From Lycium barbarum (Eukaryota; Streptophyta; Magnoliopsida; Solanales; Solanaceae), in the NCBI RefSeq assembly GCF_019175385.1, contig NC_083339.1:47912074-47976073 (forward strand): DNA of 64,000 nt, written 5' to 3'. Positions 1-10,596 of the stretch are shown piece by piece. Both the position numbers and the translations under genes were made by a program. The notes below the pieces were generated by a model. It was not told the origin of the DNA. It did no database searches and saw only the letters and a list, made by a program, of their open reading frames with translations. Every line of letters begins with the position of its first letter. Within the stretch, counting starts at the first letter, position 1.

Positions 1-821
1 ATGTTGTTTTCTCCGTTCTAATTCGTTAAAACTCTAAATAAACACTTTAATAACATAAAATGAATCTTATAAATACCTTAGAAGCATCTCAAAAACGAAA
101 ATTTCATTCCCCAAGACCAATATTTAGCTCAAATTGAAGGCAACTCAACGTACAATGCTTTTCTCTTCATGAGCTTCGGGATTCGGGGCTCGGATTTTGA
201 TCAAAATGACCTTCTTAGCCTTGAAGTTTTCTCTCTCTCTCTCTAATGTTCTTGGAAGATTTTATGTTAAATGAAAAGCCCTCAAATAATTTTTCCTTAT
301 ATACTTGACGTTAATGGGCCTTATGGGCCGAAATGTGAATGTTTGGATCGGGTCACAATTTTCTGCCCCGCCAGCCCAACTTGCATCGTCCATATCTGCT
401 TATCCAGATATCGTTTTGACGAGCGGTTTGTTGCGTTAGAAACTATACTCGATGAACTTCATTTTAGAATTTTGAAACACCTTAAAAATCCTCATATACT
501 AGGAGATATGCCTCCAACAATATGGGCTAAAAATCTGGTCCGAGATATTTTCTGAAGTTGTTTGGATTCATTTCGTTCAGCTTCGTTTAACTTCTAATCC
601 TCTTCCGACCCTCATGTAACCTCTTATACATACATATAATACTCATATACACTCATAACGCGATTTCAAATCCTTTAGGTTACGATGTCACCTCGGGATA
701 CTTAAGGCAACCATACATATATAACGATATTCTTACTAACTCGATTAACTTTCCTTGAACTTTCTTAACTCATTCTTTCTTGTCTTAATTAAAATAGCAC
801 GGACTCTTACGGGGTATAACA
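1..821 (-). repeat. LTR-B copy, inverted, cut by the window edge
   Basis: Read on the minus strand, this begins TGTTATACCCCG at 821, like the start of the solo LTR-B at 31321. It shares a central stretch with that LTR (around 430-480, the region covering the 'AACAAACCGCTC' words). It also has a (GA)n tract and a block around 170-205 whose reverse complement matches 10613-10645. A TATA-like GTATATAAGG lies on the minus strand at 304-295. There is no coding potential. The 3' part of the LTR lies outside the window. The forward open frame at 271-555 is incidental. Confidence 0.7.
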
Positions 822-957
822 TAGCTTCAATGAAAATCCTATGGCGAAACAGCAATCGAGAAGAAATGACTTGGGAACCGGAGGAGAAGATGAAATCCAT
901 ATACCCACATTTGTTCCAGTCCCCGGAGGAGATTCAAGGTGAAGCGTCGACGATGTA
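822..957 (+). pseudogene. Chromovirus pol C-terminal stub (chromodomain end)
   Basis: About 45 codons ending in TAA match the end of Tekay/Del-type gypsy polyproteins. They show the VKVLWRN-like strand (here MKILWRN), the TWEPEE segment and the YPHLF end. The same block closes the polyprotein at 7200-7329 and, beyond a stop codon, at 52249-52392 on the minus strand. Chromodomains of this lineage are thought to guide integration to heterochromatin. The rest of pol is missing because LTR-B (1-821) abuts it directly. It is a remnant, not a gene. Confidence 0.8.
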
Positions 958-1125
958 AGGTATGTACACCTTAGTATTATGCTTTTAGTCGTGTGTGGCC
1001 ATGGATGTGTTGATAGTGTGATGTAGCCTTGTAAGGCCATGATATTGTGGGTTGCTGTGACAGGTTGGTAGAGTCAAATTACAAAGGAAACTCTAGCAAA
1101 AAAAATTCTAAAATTCCCGAGTGTC

Positions 1126-1147
1126 GAACATTCGAGGACGAATGTTC
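1126..1147 (+). promoter_or_regulatory. Hairpin just upstream of the polypurine tract
   Basis: A perfect 9-bp stem, GAACATTCG / CGAATGTTC, with an AGGA loop ends one base before the polypurine tract. The same hairpin recurs at 7499-7518, 34816-34835 and 52131-52150 at the equivalent place in other elements. Confidence 0.7.
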
Positions 1148-1163
1148 CAAAAGGGGGGAAGAA
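1148..1163 (+). promoter_or_regulatory. Polypurine tract before LTR-A1
   Basis: A purine run containing GGGGGG sits immediately 5' of the TGTTACACC start of the LTR at 1164. This is the usual plus-strand primer position in LTR retrotransposons. Confidence 0.75.
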
Positions 1164-1304
1164 TGTTACACCTCGAAAAATTTTCCGTACTTGTGTGATG
1201 AGTAGAACAATGAAGGGCTTGAGTGGATGATGTTTTATTAAGTCGGGAATGGCTAATTGTGAATTTTTGGAAATAAGAAGGTGGCGGAAAATTTTCATCA
1301 CAGT

Positions 1305-1590
1305 GGTCGTAAAGGGTACTATACGGCCCGTAAAGTGATTTACGGGCCGTATAGTGCAATCGTCCTCCAGCTGTCCAAAAATTTCAAGTTCTGTCAAAGT
1401 GTTGAAATGGCTAAAAACGACTTGGGGGACGGCCCGCAAACTGGTTTACGGACCGTAAATCTCGGTCGTAAACTGCCATGTCCCTCAGCCAAACTTTCTG
1501 TTTTTGAAATGCTTAAAGACGATCGCGGAGGACGGACCGTAAACCACAATACGGACCGTAAACTGTGGTTTACGACCACTGTTAATCCCG
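1305..1590 (+). promoter_or_regulatory. U3 array of ACGG(N)CCGT palindromes
   Basis: About eight copies or half-copies of TTTACGG(N)CCGTA occur in under 300 bp, just upstream of the TATA-like site near 1623. The strongest is a perfect 17-bp inverted repeat at 1318-1355 with a GTGA spacer. The same motif is iterated in the U3 of LTR-A2 (7750-8030) and of the solo LTR-A (48385-48540). It probably binds a dimeric transcription factor, which is inference from symmetry and position. Confidence 0.6.
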
Positions 1591-2897
1591 ATAATTTTTC
1601 ATTAAAGATCAGTTTTGTGATTATTAAAAGGGACTTAGGCTTTATTACATTTCATTATTCATCCATACAACACAAGAATGCTCTAGAACTCTCCAAATAT
1701 TTCCTCCATAAGAATTCAAGAGAATCAAAGGGAACATCAAGATCAACACAACTAAGTTCATGAAAACAAGTGTAAGAGCGCATCAAAGGATCATCTAAGT
1801 CAAGAAATCCTTAAAAGGGTGGAACTAGGGTTTTGGCTAAGTGAAGTATTTCAACTCAAGGCCTGTTCAATCGTCATTTAAGGTATGTTTCATAACTATA
1901 CCACGTGATTCAAGGTATTGGAAGGCTTAGATACTTAAAATGTAGAAGAACATAGGAATGGGTCATGATTGAGTAAATGGTGTCACTATGGAATGGTAGT
2001 TGGATGGAATCATAGAAGTTGACGTGTTATAATTATGAATACGTTACAAATGGTGTATAGGTCATGATATAAGTGTTAAACTCAAAGGAAATGCCGCCTA
2101 ATTTTCTCTAGGGAAAACGATGCGTTCTCATAGTCGATTAACTAATGTAATACGAATTCTCTCATGAAGGTGACGACGTGGTATCGAAGGAGAATAAGTG
2201 GACAACAACTTAGCTAAACAACAAGGTATGTGAGGCTAGTCCTTTCTTTCCAATGGTATGAATCTTATAGTCCGAATTACCATCTTTCCATGAGCTTCTA
2301 CATTCCAAAAAGTTAAATGTCTATATGAGATAAGTTATACGATATGATGATGTTAGTCCTTGCCTACACTCACCTTATGTACTAGTCCTTTCAAGGTGAG
2401 GCAGAATGTCCGTAATTGCTCCATAAAGTCATCGGGGGGGGGGGGGGGGGTTCACGACCTTACGTCACCCCGATAGAGTAAAGTTGTTCTCAAACCTTAC
2501 GCATGTGTTATGATAAGATAAGTATTTTACAATAAGTACATTATTATGATTATTTTATGATAAGCATGGCATGAGCATTGCATACCGGGCCTAGTTGGCA
2601 GGGCAGACACCGCTTCGGCGGGCGGCGATACGGATACACCACGACCTTCGGGCGTGGGCAGACACCACTAGTGGGCGGCATGAGATGGTACCCCGGACGC
2701 GGGCTTATATTATTGATTATCACACCGTTCCGACAAGGGCGGGCAGCTTGCATATGATGCATACATGTTACGATGATAGGTATGAGTAAGACAGCATGCA
2801 TTATTCCATTTATGATTATCGGTCAGATCCATATGCTTTATATTGATGCTCTCATTATATTATTGATGCCTTTCTTCAATGTTCAGGCCTCTCATAC

Positions 2898-2953
2898 TCA
2901 GTACAATATTCGTACTGACGTCCCTTCTTTGGACGCTGCGTTCATGCCCACAG
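2898..2953 (+). promoter_or_regulatory. Triple-hairpin LTR module (LTR-A1)
   Basis: HP1 is TCAGTAC-N7-GTACTGA. HP2 is CGTCC-N7-GGACG. HP3 is CTGCG-N8-CACAG with one mismatch. The three stems are directly adjacent. Confidence 0.65.
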
Positions 2954-3367
2954 GTAGACAGGTAGGCGAGCTTGATCCAGATACTTAGGAGCTGTCAGCT
3001 GTTGAGAGCACTCCATTGTTCTGAGGTACTTGTGATTTCCCTTTTGGTACATATGTATATATATATAATTTGGGCATGACGGAGTCTTGTTCCGTCCATT
3101 GTATAGTATGTCAGTAGAGGCTCGTAGATGCGTAGTGTGGGTATCATGGTGTCACATCTTTCATGTATATGTGCACTCTTTATTTTGGTGTACCAAACCT
3201 TTCTATATACACAAGTGTTTATGTTTCCATATAAGTTATGATATTTTTCCATGTTTTAAGCATAAATGTGATGATAAGGCATTAATCGGGTAAGGAGGGT
3301 AATAGAGCGAGCGGTGCTCGGCGGTTAGCCCCGGGTAATCGTCGCGGCCCCTAGCTGGGTCGTGACA

Positions 3368-4549
3368 TAAAGCGTATAAGGTCTGTAACTTTCGTAGGCG
3401 GTTTCCGGTTGCTTTGAATCCTGTGGTAAGACGCCCATAACTTTCTTATACTAAATCGGATTGACCCGAAACTTGTTTCTGAGCCTTCAGGTGTCGGTAA
3501 GTATACTTGTCTATCGAGTCTTAAAATTGATTTATGTGCTTATAGTTCTCACTACTCTGCTCGTGCATACTGCTATTATATCGTTTGCCGAGTCCCGGGC
3601 CGGTTTTGTCATCGTGCGCACTATGTTACATGCGGCAGTATGATGTGTTACGGTTCGCCGAGCCACTCACTAGAGGGCCAGGTACCGCTTATATACGGCG
3701 TTATGATGTGTTATGGCATATGATGTGCTATGATGTTATGATGTGTTTCGGGGTTGTACGGAGATATGAAATCTTCTGGAGTATGATGTGTTGTGGCGCC
3801 AGCGTCGGAGTGGCGACTACGTTCCTGAGCCATATGCATGATTTTTATATATGCATCATTTGTGTTTCAAAAATGAGCTTTTTGGTATACTGATTTCTGT
3901 ACTCATTTTCCATACTTCTTATTTCCGTTATGATCTTGATTACTGTATTTCATGCTTTATATACTCAGTATATATTTCGTACTGACCCCCTTTCTTCGTG
4001 GGTTGCGTTTCATGCCCGCAGGTACATACGCTCGTTGTGGTAATCCACCAGCCTAGGATACCAATTCTGCTACTTTGGAGTGCTCCCTTGATCCGGAGCA
4101 CATACTTTTTGTACAGATCTTTTTGTTGCACATATTTATGTATATATATGACTATTTGGGGGTACGGCGGGGCCCTGTCCCATCATATTCTTCTGTTGTT
4201 ATTCGTAGAGTCCTGTAGACATGTATGTGGGTCATGTGTCATTATTGTTCAGTTATGCCTATGTGCTTTGCGTCTTAAGCGGTTCCATTTGCTGTGACAG
4301 CCTTAACGGCTTGTGCGTATGTATATGTATGTATATGTTTTTGGGAGATATGTTTTACGACAGCCTTGCCGGCTTCCGTGTGATACATTTGTTATATGTG
4401 ACCGCTTAAGACGACCTCTGCTCTTCGTATCAGTATAAATCAATGTACGCTGAATATGGATAAGTCATTGGTATGCCGATTTGGTAAGTGAGTGTGTATG
4501 GGTGTCCAGCTCGGGCACTAGTCACGGCCCACGGGGTTGGGTTGTGACA
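3368..4549 (+). repeat. LTR-B' 3' fragment
   Basis: Begins abruptly at the LTR-A1 end. It matches the 3' half of LTR-B' at 11380-12336: the shared 'CTCACTACTCT.CTCGTGCATGC' and 'GAGTCCCGGGCC' words, then the hairpin module, then 'CACGGGGTTGGGT(T/C)GTGACA' at the end. It ends at 4549 and passes directly into coding sequence, so the expected primer site and gag are absent. This is a recombination or deletion junction rather than a normal 5' LTR. Confidence 0.7.
3965..4021 (+). promoter_or_regulatory. Triple-hairpin LTR module (LTR-B' fragment)
   Basis: HP1 TCAGTAT-N7-GTACTGA has one change (T opposite G, a wobble in RNA). HP3 is TTGCG-N9-CGCAG, again pairable with one wobble. HP2 is weak here. 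Confidence 0.55.
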
Positions 4550-5730
4550 TTTATCCTTTGGCTGGACGCCAAGATCTTGAGTCTTCTCCTGACGTGGTTA
4601 CAGGTATATTATCGGTATTCTCTCATGATGTATATTCTTTGATTGATCCGGGCTCCATATTGTCATATGTTACTCCATATATTGCGGGTCGATTTAGAGT
4701 CGAGCTGGAGTCGATCAAACCTTTTGAGGTGTCTACACCCGTGGGTGAATCGGTAATAGCTAGCCGAGTATATAGAAATTGTGTAATTATGATTTCTGAT
4801 CGTCGTACCATGATTTATTTGCATGAGTTAGAAATGGTGGATTTTGATGTTATCATGGGCATGGACTGGTTGGCTTCTTGCTATGCCAATGTTGATTGTA
4901 GAATGAAAATTGTTCGTTTCCAATTTTCGGGAGAACCAGTTTTAGAATGGAAAGAGAAAACGGTATCACCAAAATGTAGGTTTATTTCCTATCTAAAGGC
5001 AAGGAAAATGATCACGAAAGGATGTATCTATCATCTAGTTCGGGTTCAAGATGTAGAAGTTGAATCGCCGACTCTTCAGTCAGTTCCTGTAGTGAATGAA
5101 TTTTCGGGTGTGTTCTCGGAAGATCTTCCAGGCCTTCCTCCTGAACGGGAGATTGATTTTGCTATTGATGTGTTGCCAGGCACTAAGCCGATATCTATAC
5201 CTCCTTATAGAATGGCCCCCGCAGAATTGAAGGAGTTGAAGGAGCAATTGAAAGACCTACTTGATAAACGCTTCATTAGGCCTAGTTCATCCCCGTGGGG
5301 AGCACCCGTACTGTTCGTCCGAAAGAAAGATGGCTCCTTGAGAATGTGCATTGATTATCGGCAATTGAATAAGGTGACGATTAAGAATAAATATCCTCTT
5401 CCGAGGATTGATGACTTATTTAATCAATTGAAAGGCGCCAAGTGGTTTTCAACGATTGATTTGAGGTCCGGGTATCATCAAGTGAGAGTTAGGGAGAATG
5501 ATATCCCTAAGACGGCCTTCAGGACAAGATATGGTCATTTTGAGTTCTGGGTAATGTCGTTTGGACTAACAAATGTGCCGGCAGTGTTTATGGATTTGAT
5601 GAACGATGTGTTCAGGCCCTTTCTGGATTTGTTTGTGATTGTAATTATCGACGATATCTTGGTGTATTCTAGATCCGAGGCAAAACACGCGGATCATTTG
5701 CGAACTGTCCTTGGAGTTCTTCGAACTTGA
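4550..5730 (+). pseudogene. pol: Tekay/Del-type protease and reverse transcriptase, broken
   Basis: The frame enters from the LTR with no real ATG. It encodes a retropepsin-like protease (LIDPGS, Asp near residue 37 of the open frame; VIMGMDWL near 104-112). The RT palm and fingers follow, with [33 protein letters not shown] and the catalytic IDD of IIDDILVYS near residues 373-374. DPGS replaces the textbook D-T/S-G, which is common in this lineage as I recall it. The frame stops at a TGA (5728-5730) where relatives continue, consistent with CGA to TGA. Gag is absent upstream. Confidence 0.9.
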
Positions 5731-6309
5731 GAGTTGTTTGCAAAGTTTTCCAAATGCGAATTTTGGTTGAACTCAGTGGCATTTCTGGGGCATATTGTAG
5801 CAGCCGATCGTATTCGAGTGGATAGTCAAATGATTGAGGCCGTGAAGACCTGGCCAAGGCCCACGACTCCGACAGAGGTTCGTAGCTTTCTGGGCTTAGC
5901 AGGTTATTACAGGAGATTCCTTGAAGGTTTTTCTTCTATTTCTGCACCACTCACAAAGTTGACCCAGAAATCGGCAAAGTTTCAATGGACAGATGCTTGT
6001 GAATGTAGCTTCCAAGAGTTGAAAAGTAGGTTGACTTCTGCCCCAGTCTTGACACTTCCAGAGGGATTAGAAGGATATGTTATTTATTGTGATGCTTCTG
6101 GAGTTGGGTTAGGCTGTGTATTAATGCAACATGGTAAAGTGATTGTGTATGCCTCAAGGCAATTGCGGAAACATGAGTGGAATTATCCGACCCATGATTT
6201 AGAATTGGCCGCAGTGGTTCATGCATTAAAGATATGGATTCATTATTTATATGGTGTCTATGTGGATATTTACACAGATCATAAGAGTGTCCAGTACATC
6301 TTCAAGTAG
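5731..6309 (+). pseudogene. pol: RT thumb and RNase H, same frame after a stop codon
   Basis: Continues in the same frame as the preceding RT after the TGA. It holds the KFSKCEFW and FLGHIV connection region, the [11 protein letters not shown] segment, and an RNase H domain with three acidic positions in view: [20 protein letters not shown] and YTDHKS. The frame ends at TAG (6307-6309) where relatives have Gln, which fits a CAG to TAG change. The same reading frame resumes directly after it. Confidence 0.88.
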
Positions 6310-6856
6310 AAAGAGTTGAATTTGCGGCAACGACGATGGTTGGAACTGCTAAAGGATTATGATGTCGATATTTTGTATCACCCTGGAAAGACAAATGTTG
6401 TAGCTGATGCTCTTAGCCGCAGATCCATGGGAAGTTTATGTCATGTTCGACCAGAGAGAAGAGAAATGGACCGCGAGCTCCAGCAATTAGCTAGCATAGG
6501 AGTTCGAGTGGTGGACTCAGGCAGCGGGGGAACTACTATTCAGAATTCAGCGATCTCGTCGCTAGTAGCAGAAGTGAAAGAGCGACAATATGAGGATCCC
6601 ATGCTAAGGCATTACAGAGATACACTCTCTCAGAAAGAGGAGTCATCATTTGAGCTTTCGGGAGACGGCATTCTCCGATGTCGAGGCAGATTGTGTGTTC
6701 CCGATGTGGCAGGTCTACGCCACCAGATATTTAAAGAAGCTCAATGTTCCCGTTATTCTGTTCACCCCGGAGCGACGAAAATGTATCATGACCTTAAGTC
6801 CGTATATTGGTGGAATGGAATGAAGAGAGATATAGCGGAATTTGTAGCTCAATGGC
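6310..6856 (+). pseudogene. pol: RNase H tail and integrase N-terminus, ends at a deletion
   Basis: Carries NLRQRRWLELLKDYD and HPGKTNVVADALSR (end of RNase H), a linker, and the integrase zinc-binding region (VHPGATKMYHDL, YWWNGMKRDIAEFV). The first His of the HHCC motif is Gln here, and both Cys are lost at the junction near 6853. From there the sequence jumps to the segment just before the GPY module. The entire DDE catalytic core, present in element D at 53300-52960, is therefore deleted. Confidence 0.87.
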
Positions 6857-7329
6857 GAATAATCGCCGAAGAGACTTAGAGTTCGGTATTCTTAAAAGTG
6901 TCACTGATGAAAGGTGTAATGAGATTTGGAAAAAAGGGGAAGCTTAGTCCCCGGTACATTGGACCTTATGTGATTGTGCGCAAAGTGGGAAAAGTGGCCT
7001 ACGAATTAGATCTACCTCCGGATTTGGAGTTAGTTCACCCAGTTTTTCATGTGTCGATGCTTCGAAAATGTGTTGGAGATCCTACTAGGATCGTGCCAAT
7101 AAGCGGTGTGCAAGTGACAGAAAAGTTGACTTATGAAGAAGTGCCCATTGCCATACTAGATAGGCAAGTACGGAGGCTTAGAAACAAAGAAGTGGCCTCA
7201 GTTAAGGTTTTATGGAGAAGCAGTAAACGAGAAGAAATGTCATGGGAAGCGGAAGAAAGTATGCGATCCAGATACCCTCATTTATTTCAGCCCTTGGGAG
7301 AGATTCAAGATGAAACATCAGCGGTATGA
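6857..7329 (+). pseudogene. pol: Integrase C-terminus and chromodomain
   Basis: After a short region matching the ADRR.R.LEF segment of relatives and a second small deletion near 6881, the frame reads VFLKVS and KGVMRFGKKGKLSPRYIGPY. This is the GPF/Y module of chromovirus integrases. It continues through HPVFHVSMLRKC and ends in the chromodomain block (SVKVLWRSS, MSWEAEE, RYPHLF) with TGA at 7327-7329. It closes the polyprotein begun at 4550. Because the catalytic core is missing, the element could move only if helped in trans, if at all. Confidence 0.87.
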
Positions 7330-7545
7330 GGTATGTATGATTTCCTTTTCATGCTTTTGGTCGTGTGTTGCCATATATATGTTGATATTGTGACGTAGCC
7401 CTGTGAGGCGATGATATTTTGGGATTTTGTGACAGGATGGTACTGCCATATTATAGGGGAAACCCTGGCAAATTTTTTATAGGATTCCAGAAGACTTTAA
7501 CATTCGAGGACGAATGTTCTTAAGGGGGGGGGGGGGGGGGGAGAA
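7330..7545 (+). other. 3' untranslated region with hairpin and polypurine tract
   Basis: Non-coding link from pol to LTR. It contains the hairpin AACATTCG-AGGA-CGAATGTT at 7499-7518 and a polypurine tract with about 18 consecutive G (7523-7545). It aligns with 958-1163, including a 'GTGACAGG.TGGTA' and a 'GGAAACCCTGGCAAA'-like block. Confidence 0.75.
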
Positions 7546-7749
7546 TGTTACACCTCGGAAAAATCTTCCTATTTGCTCAATGAATGAACTAGTGAGGAGT
7601 ACGAGCATACGATATTTCCATAAGTAAGAAATAACATTTGATGACCCTAAGTAAGATTCCGAAGGCAATTGCAATAAGAGATAGATTATGCTCCATAATG
7701 AATAATTATAGGTTTTGGAAATGTGAAAAGTTGCAAGTTTGCATTCTGG

Positions 7750-8030
7750 CCAGTTGGTCGTAAAATGAAATACGGACCGTAAAGTGGTATACGGTCCATA
7801 AACTGCCATGTCGTATTTTGGCTTCCAAAACAACAACTTTCTGCCAAATGAGAAAATCGTTAAATACGACCCAAAATACCGACCGTAAAGTGGTTTACGG
7901 CTCGTAAACTGTGTCCGTAAATCACCACGTCTCAGCCTGAGTTTCTGGTTCTGATATGATTAAACACGACCATGAAGGACGGTCCGTAAACCGAAATACG
8001 GACTGTAAACCAAGTTTACGACCACTGTGC
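7750..8030 (+). promoter_or_regulatory. U3 array of ACGG(N)CCGT palindromes (LTR-A2)
   Basis: Iterated ATACGGACCGTAAA, ATACGGTCC, TTTACGG and GGTCCGTAAA words occur just before the TATA-like site at 8055-8073. This is the same position as in LTR-A1. Confidence 0.55.
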
Positions 8031-9615
8031 TGTTCATTTAAGATCAGATTTTGGGTTATTAAATAAGGGACCAAGTTTATTATTTCATTTCCACATTTCA
8101 TCCCTTCTCTCTAAAACATCTCTCTACATTTATTGCACAAGATTTGAAGGATTATTAGTCATCAACAACACAAATCAAGTGAATCAAGTGTAAGGAAACC
8201 CATTAAGATCATTCAAGTCAAGAAAATCTTATTGAAGGAAAACTAGGGTTTTTGCTCAAGTGGGGTATTTCGACCAAGGCTCGTTTCTACAACATTTAAG
8301 GTAAGATTTATGGTATTTATATGTTGTTTAAGGTATTTGAGAGTTAAAATGCTTGGACATTAGATGAGTATAGGAAAATGGGTCATGAATGATGAATAGT
8401 GACATTTTGAGAAATAGTTTGAATTGAGTTATGAGTCTTGATGTATTGTGATGTAAATGTGTTATAAATGATGTTCAGAACATGAGATGAGCAACGTACG
8501 TGAATGGACATAGTTGTGTGTTATAGCCATGGATATGAGTAATTGAAAGTAATCTAGAAAAGTGGATAATGTGGATGAATAATGATTATTGTTATGGTAT
8601 GGTGAATGCACTATTGACGTTTGGGAGTTGATATACGCTATGAAGGAATGTCGTATAAATAAAGGAGATGCTTTCCGATTTTCTCTAGTTTTAGCCATGT
8701 GTGCTAGTCTTCGATTCTAACGATAGTATGACTTTAATGAAGGTATAAACACAATCGTTGAAAGAGAACGTTCAAGTGCTAAATAGTCAAACGGAAAAGG
8801 TATGTGAGGCTAACCCTTCTTTCATAAGGCATGGTTCTTCGGCCAATCATCCAAATCTTTTACGAGCTTATGATGTTCTCCAAACGCTTCTATATTCAAA
8901 GCTACTAACCTTATGATCCTCGATATGCTACAATTGTACTAAATTCCTCAAATGACGAGTAGGCCCATTAAGGAAAATGTGACGAATGACGATAATAGTG
9001 ATAATGATATCGATGACGATAATGATGAAGATGATGATAATGATGTTACTAGAAATGATGCTTATGAGCTAGTATATGTATGTACCTATGTATGACTATT
9101 ATGGAACCCCGAGCTTTTGAAGCCGGGTATGATATGTAAATAAGTATGTATACGATTACGAAACGCGCGCAGACCTCTGTAGATGGTACAGATAACCCTG
9201 ACGCCTTGGTAGGGCTAGGTAGATGTAACCCTAAAGCCTTGGTAGGGCTAGGTATGAGTAACCTTGAGCCTTGGTTGGCCAAGTATGTATGAAACACTGA
9301 TCCTACGTGATCGGGTATGCTATGTAAATGCTATGTATACGATATGATTATGTATATGACGTGAATACGAATATGATTCGACTATGTATATGAATGTGAA
9401 TACGGGCATGTATACGAATCCTAGTACAAATATGGTATGAGTACTATTATGGAATACGGATAATGATGTATGTACACAAATACGTATTAGCAATAGAAAG
9501 TTCCTATGAAAGACAAGTAAGTGCATATGACGATGATGTTGCCATCTCCCATTCTATGCTATTTCTTATGTTGCTACTTATGCTTCTATATTGATATTGA
9601 TCATGCTTTGCATAC

Positions 9616-9672
9616 TCAGTACATTCTTCGTACTGACTCCTTTTGTTTGTGGACGATGTATCATGCCCGCAG
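9616..9672 (+). promoter_or_regulatory. Hairpin LTR module (LTR-A2), third stem degraded
   Basis: HP1 TCAGTAC-N7-GTACTGA is perfect at 9616-9636. The CATGCCCGCAGGT end is present, but its partner reads GATGT, so HP3 is lost. Confidence 0.5.
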
Positions 9673-10118
9673 GTGCACAGGGAGACAGGCTCGATCCATA
9701 GCTGTATTCTCAGAGACTACTTAGTAGAGCTTCATTTCATTCGGAGCCATAGCTTTTGGGTACTTATTATTTTGTGTACATAATTATGGGCATAGCGGGG
9801 TCCTGTCCCACTTATGTGATATGTTATACTCTTCTTAGAGGCTCGTAGACATGTGTATGTGGTTAGATGTGTTTGGCCTTGTCGGCCTATATTTTGTATA
9901 CCATTTTGTTGGCCTCGTCGGCCCATGTACATTGATGTGGCATAGATGCCTATGATGATATAAAGGCATTGTTGTCCAAAGGGACTAGTATGATTGATGG
10001 ATAGAAATGTATGTTTTACTATGTGGCTCACCTAGATGTAAGCATAAGTGTAAGTTAAGTGGCGCCCGAGTGGGCTAGCACTGGGTGCTCGTCGCGGCCC
10101 TCTAGACGGGTCGTGACA

Positions 10119-10558
10119 GCAGGGGTAGTCTAGGCCAAAACAAGTGCAGAAGACCATGTAAATCAAATTTTTTAAGCTTATCTTGCACAAGACCTAACTT
10201 CAAGCTATGATACATCAAATCCTATATGAAATCTGAGAAAACACAGAGGACAAAAGTTGTAAACCTTCAAAATACCTTTCCAACCATATACATATCAGGT
10301 CAAATAGAGCTTTGTACAAAAGGTTATGTCCATTTTACTCAAACTCGTGCAGCAAGCCCCATAGCGAGCAATGAGCTCTCCGAGCAAGCTCCATATCGAG
10401 CTGGGATAAAGAGTTATGGACATTTTAAGGCAGAAAGGTCAAGCTGGGCAGTGAAATGGGCCCAACCCGATTCCAAACCGTGTCAGGCCCATTTCCCTTG
10501 CTATTTAAGGGAAATTTTCAGCCTTTAGCCTCATTTTTACACCATAAAAATCCAGAAT

Positions 10559-10596
<38 letters not shown>

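Larger units (their letters stand above)
1164..3367 (+). repeat. LTR-A1, 2204 bp, Tekay/Del-type 3' LTR
   Basis: Starts TGTTACACCTCG right after a polypurine tract and ends GGGTCGTGACA. It matches the layout of LTR-A2 (7546-10118) and the solo LTR-A (48040-60815). In order it holds a U3 region with ACGG(N)CCGT palindromes, a TATTAAAAGGGAC TATA-like site near 1623, a conserved 'aatgccgcc' block near 2088, a 17-plus G run near 2434, and the triple-hairpin module at 2898-2953. It follows a pol stub, so it is the 3' LTR of an element whose body is mostly gone. No primer-binding site follows it. Confidence 0.85.
7546..10118 (+). repeat. LTR-A2, 2573 bp, 3' LTR of the 4550-7329 element
   Basis: Starts TGTTACACCTCGG and ends GGGTCGTGACA. 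The U3 carries the ACGG(N)CCGT array at 7750-8030, with a TTATTAAATAAGGGACC TATA-like site at 8055-8073. A GAT-rich tract lies at 8990-9060. Three to four tandem copies of about 35 bp ('GCCTTGGTAGGGCTAGGTA' core) lie at 9185-9290. The hairpin module is at 9616-9672. It diverges clearly from LTR-A1, so the two are not a recent LTR pair. Confidence 0.85.

Noticed and set aside
4537..4549. A genuine start codon for the polyprotein at the LTR-B' end
   Set aside because: The frame opens on TTG inside LTR sequence. Homology begins only after 4550, so this is a junction artefact.
9185..9290. Regularly spaced repeats suggestive of a CRISPR-like array
   Set aside because: Units are contiguous, degenerate and inside a plant LTR. 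There are no unique spacers and no cas genes.
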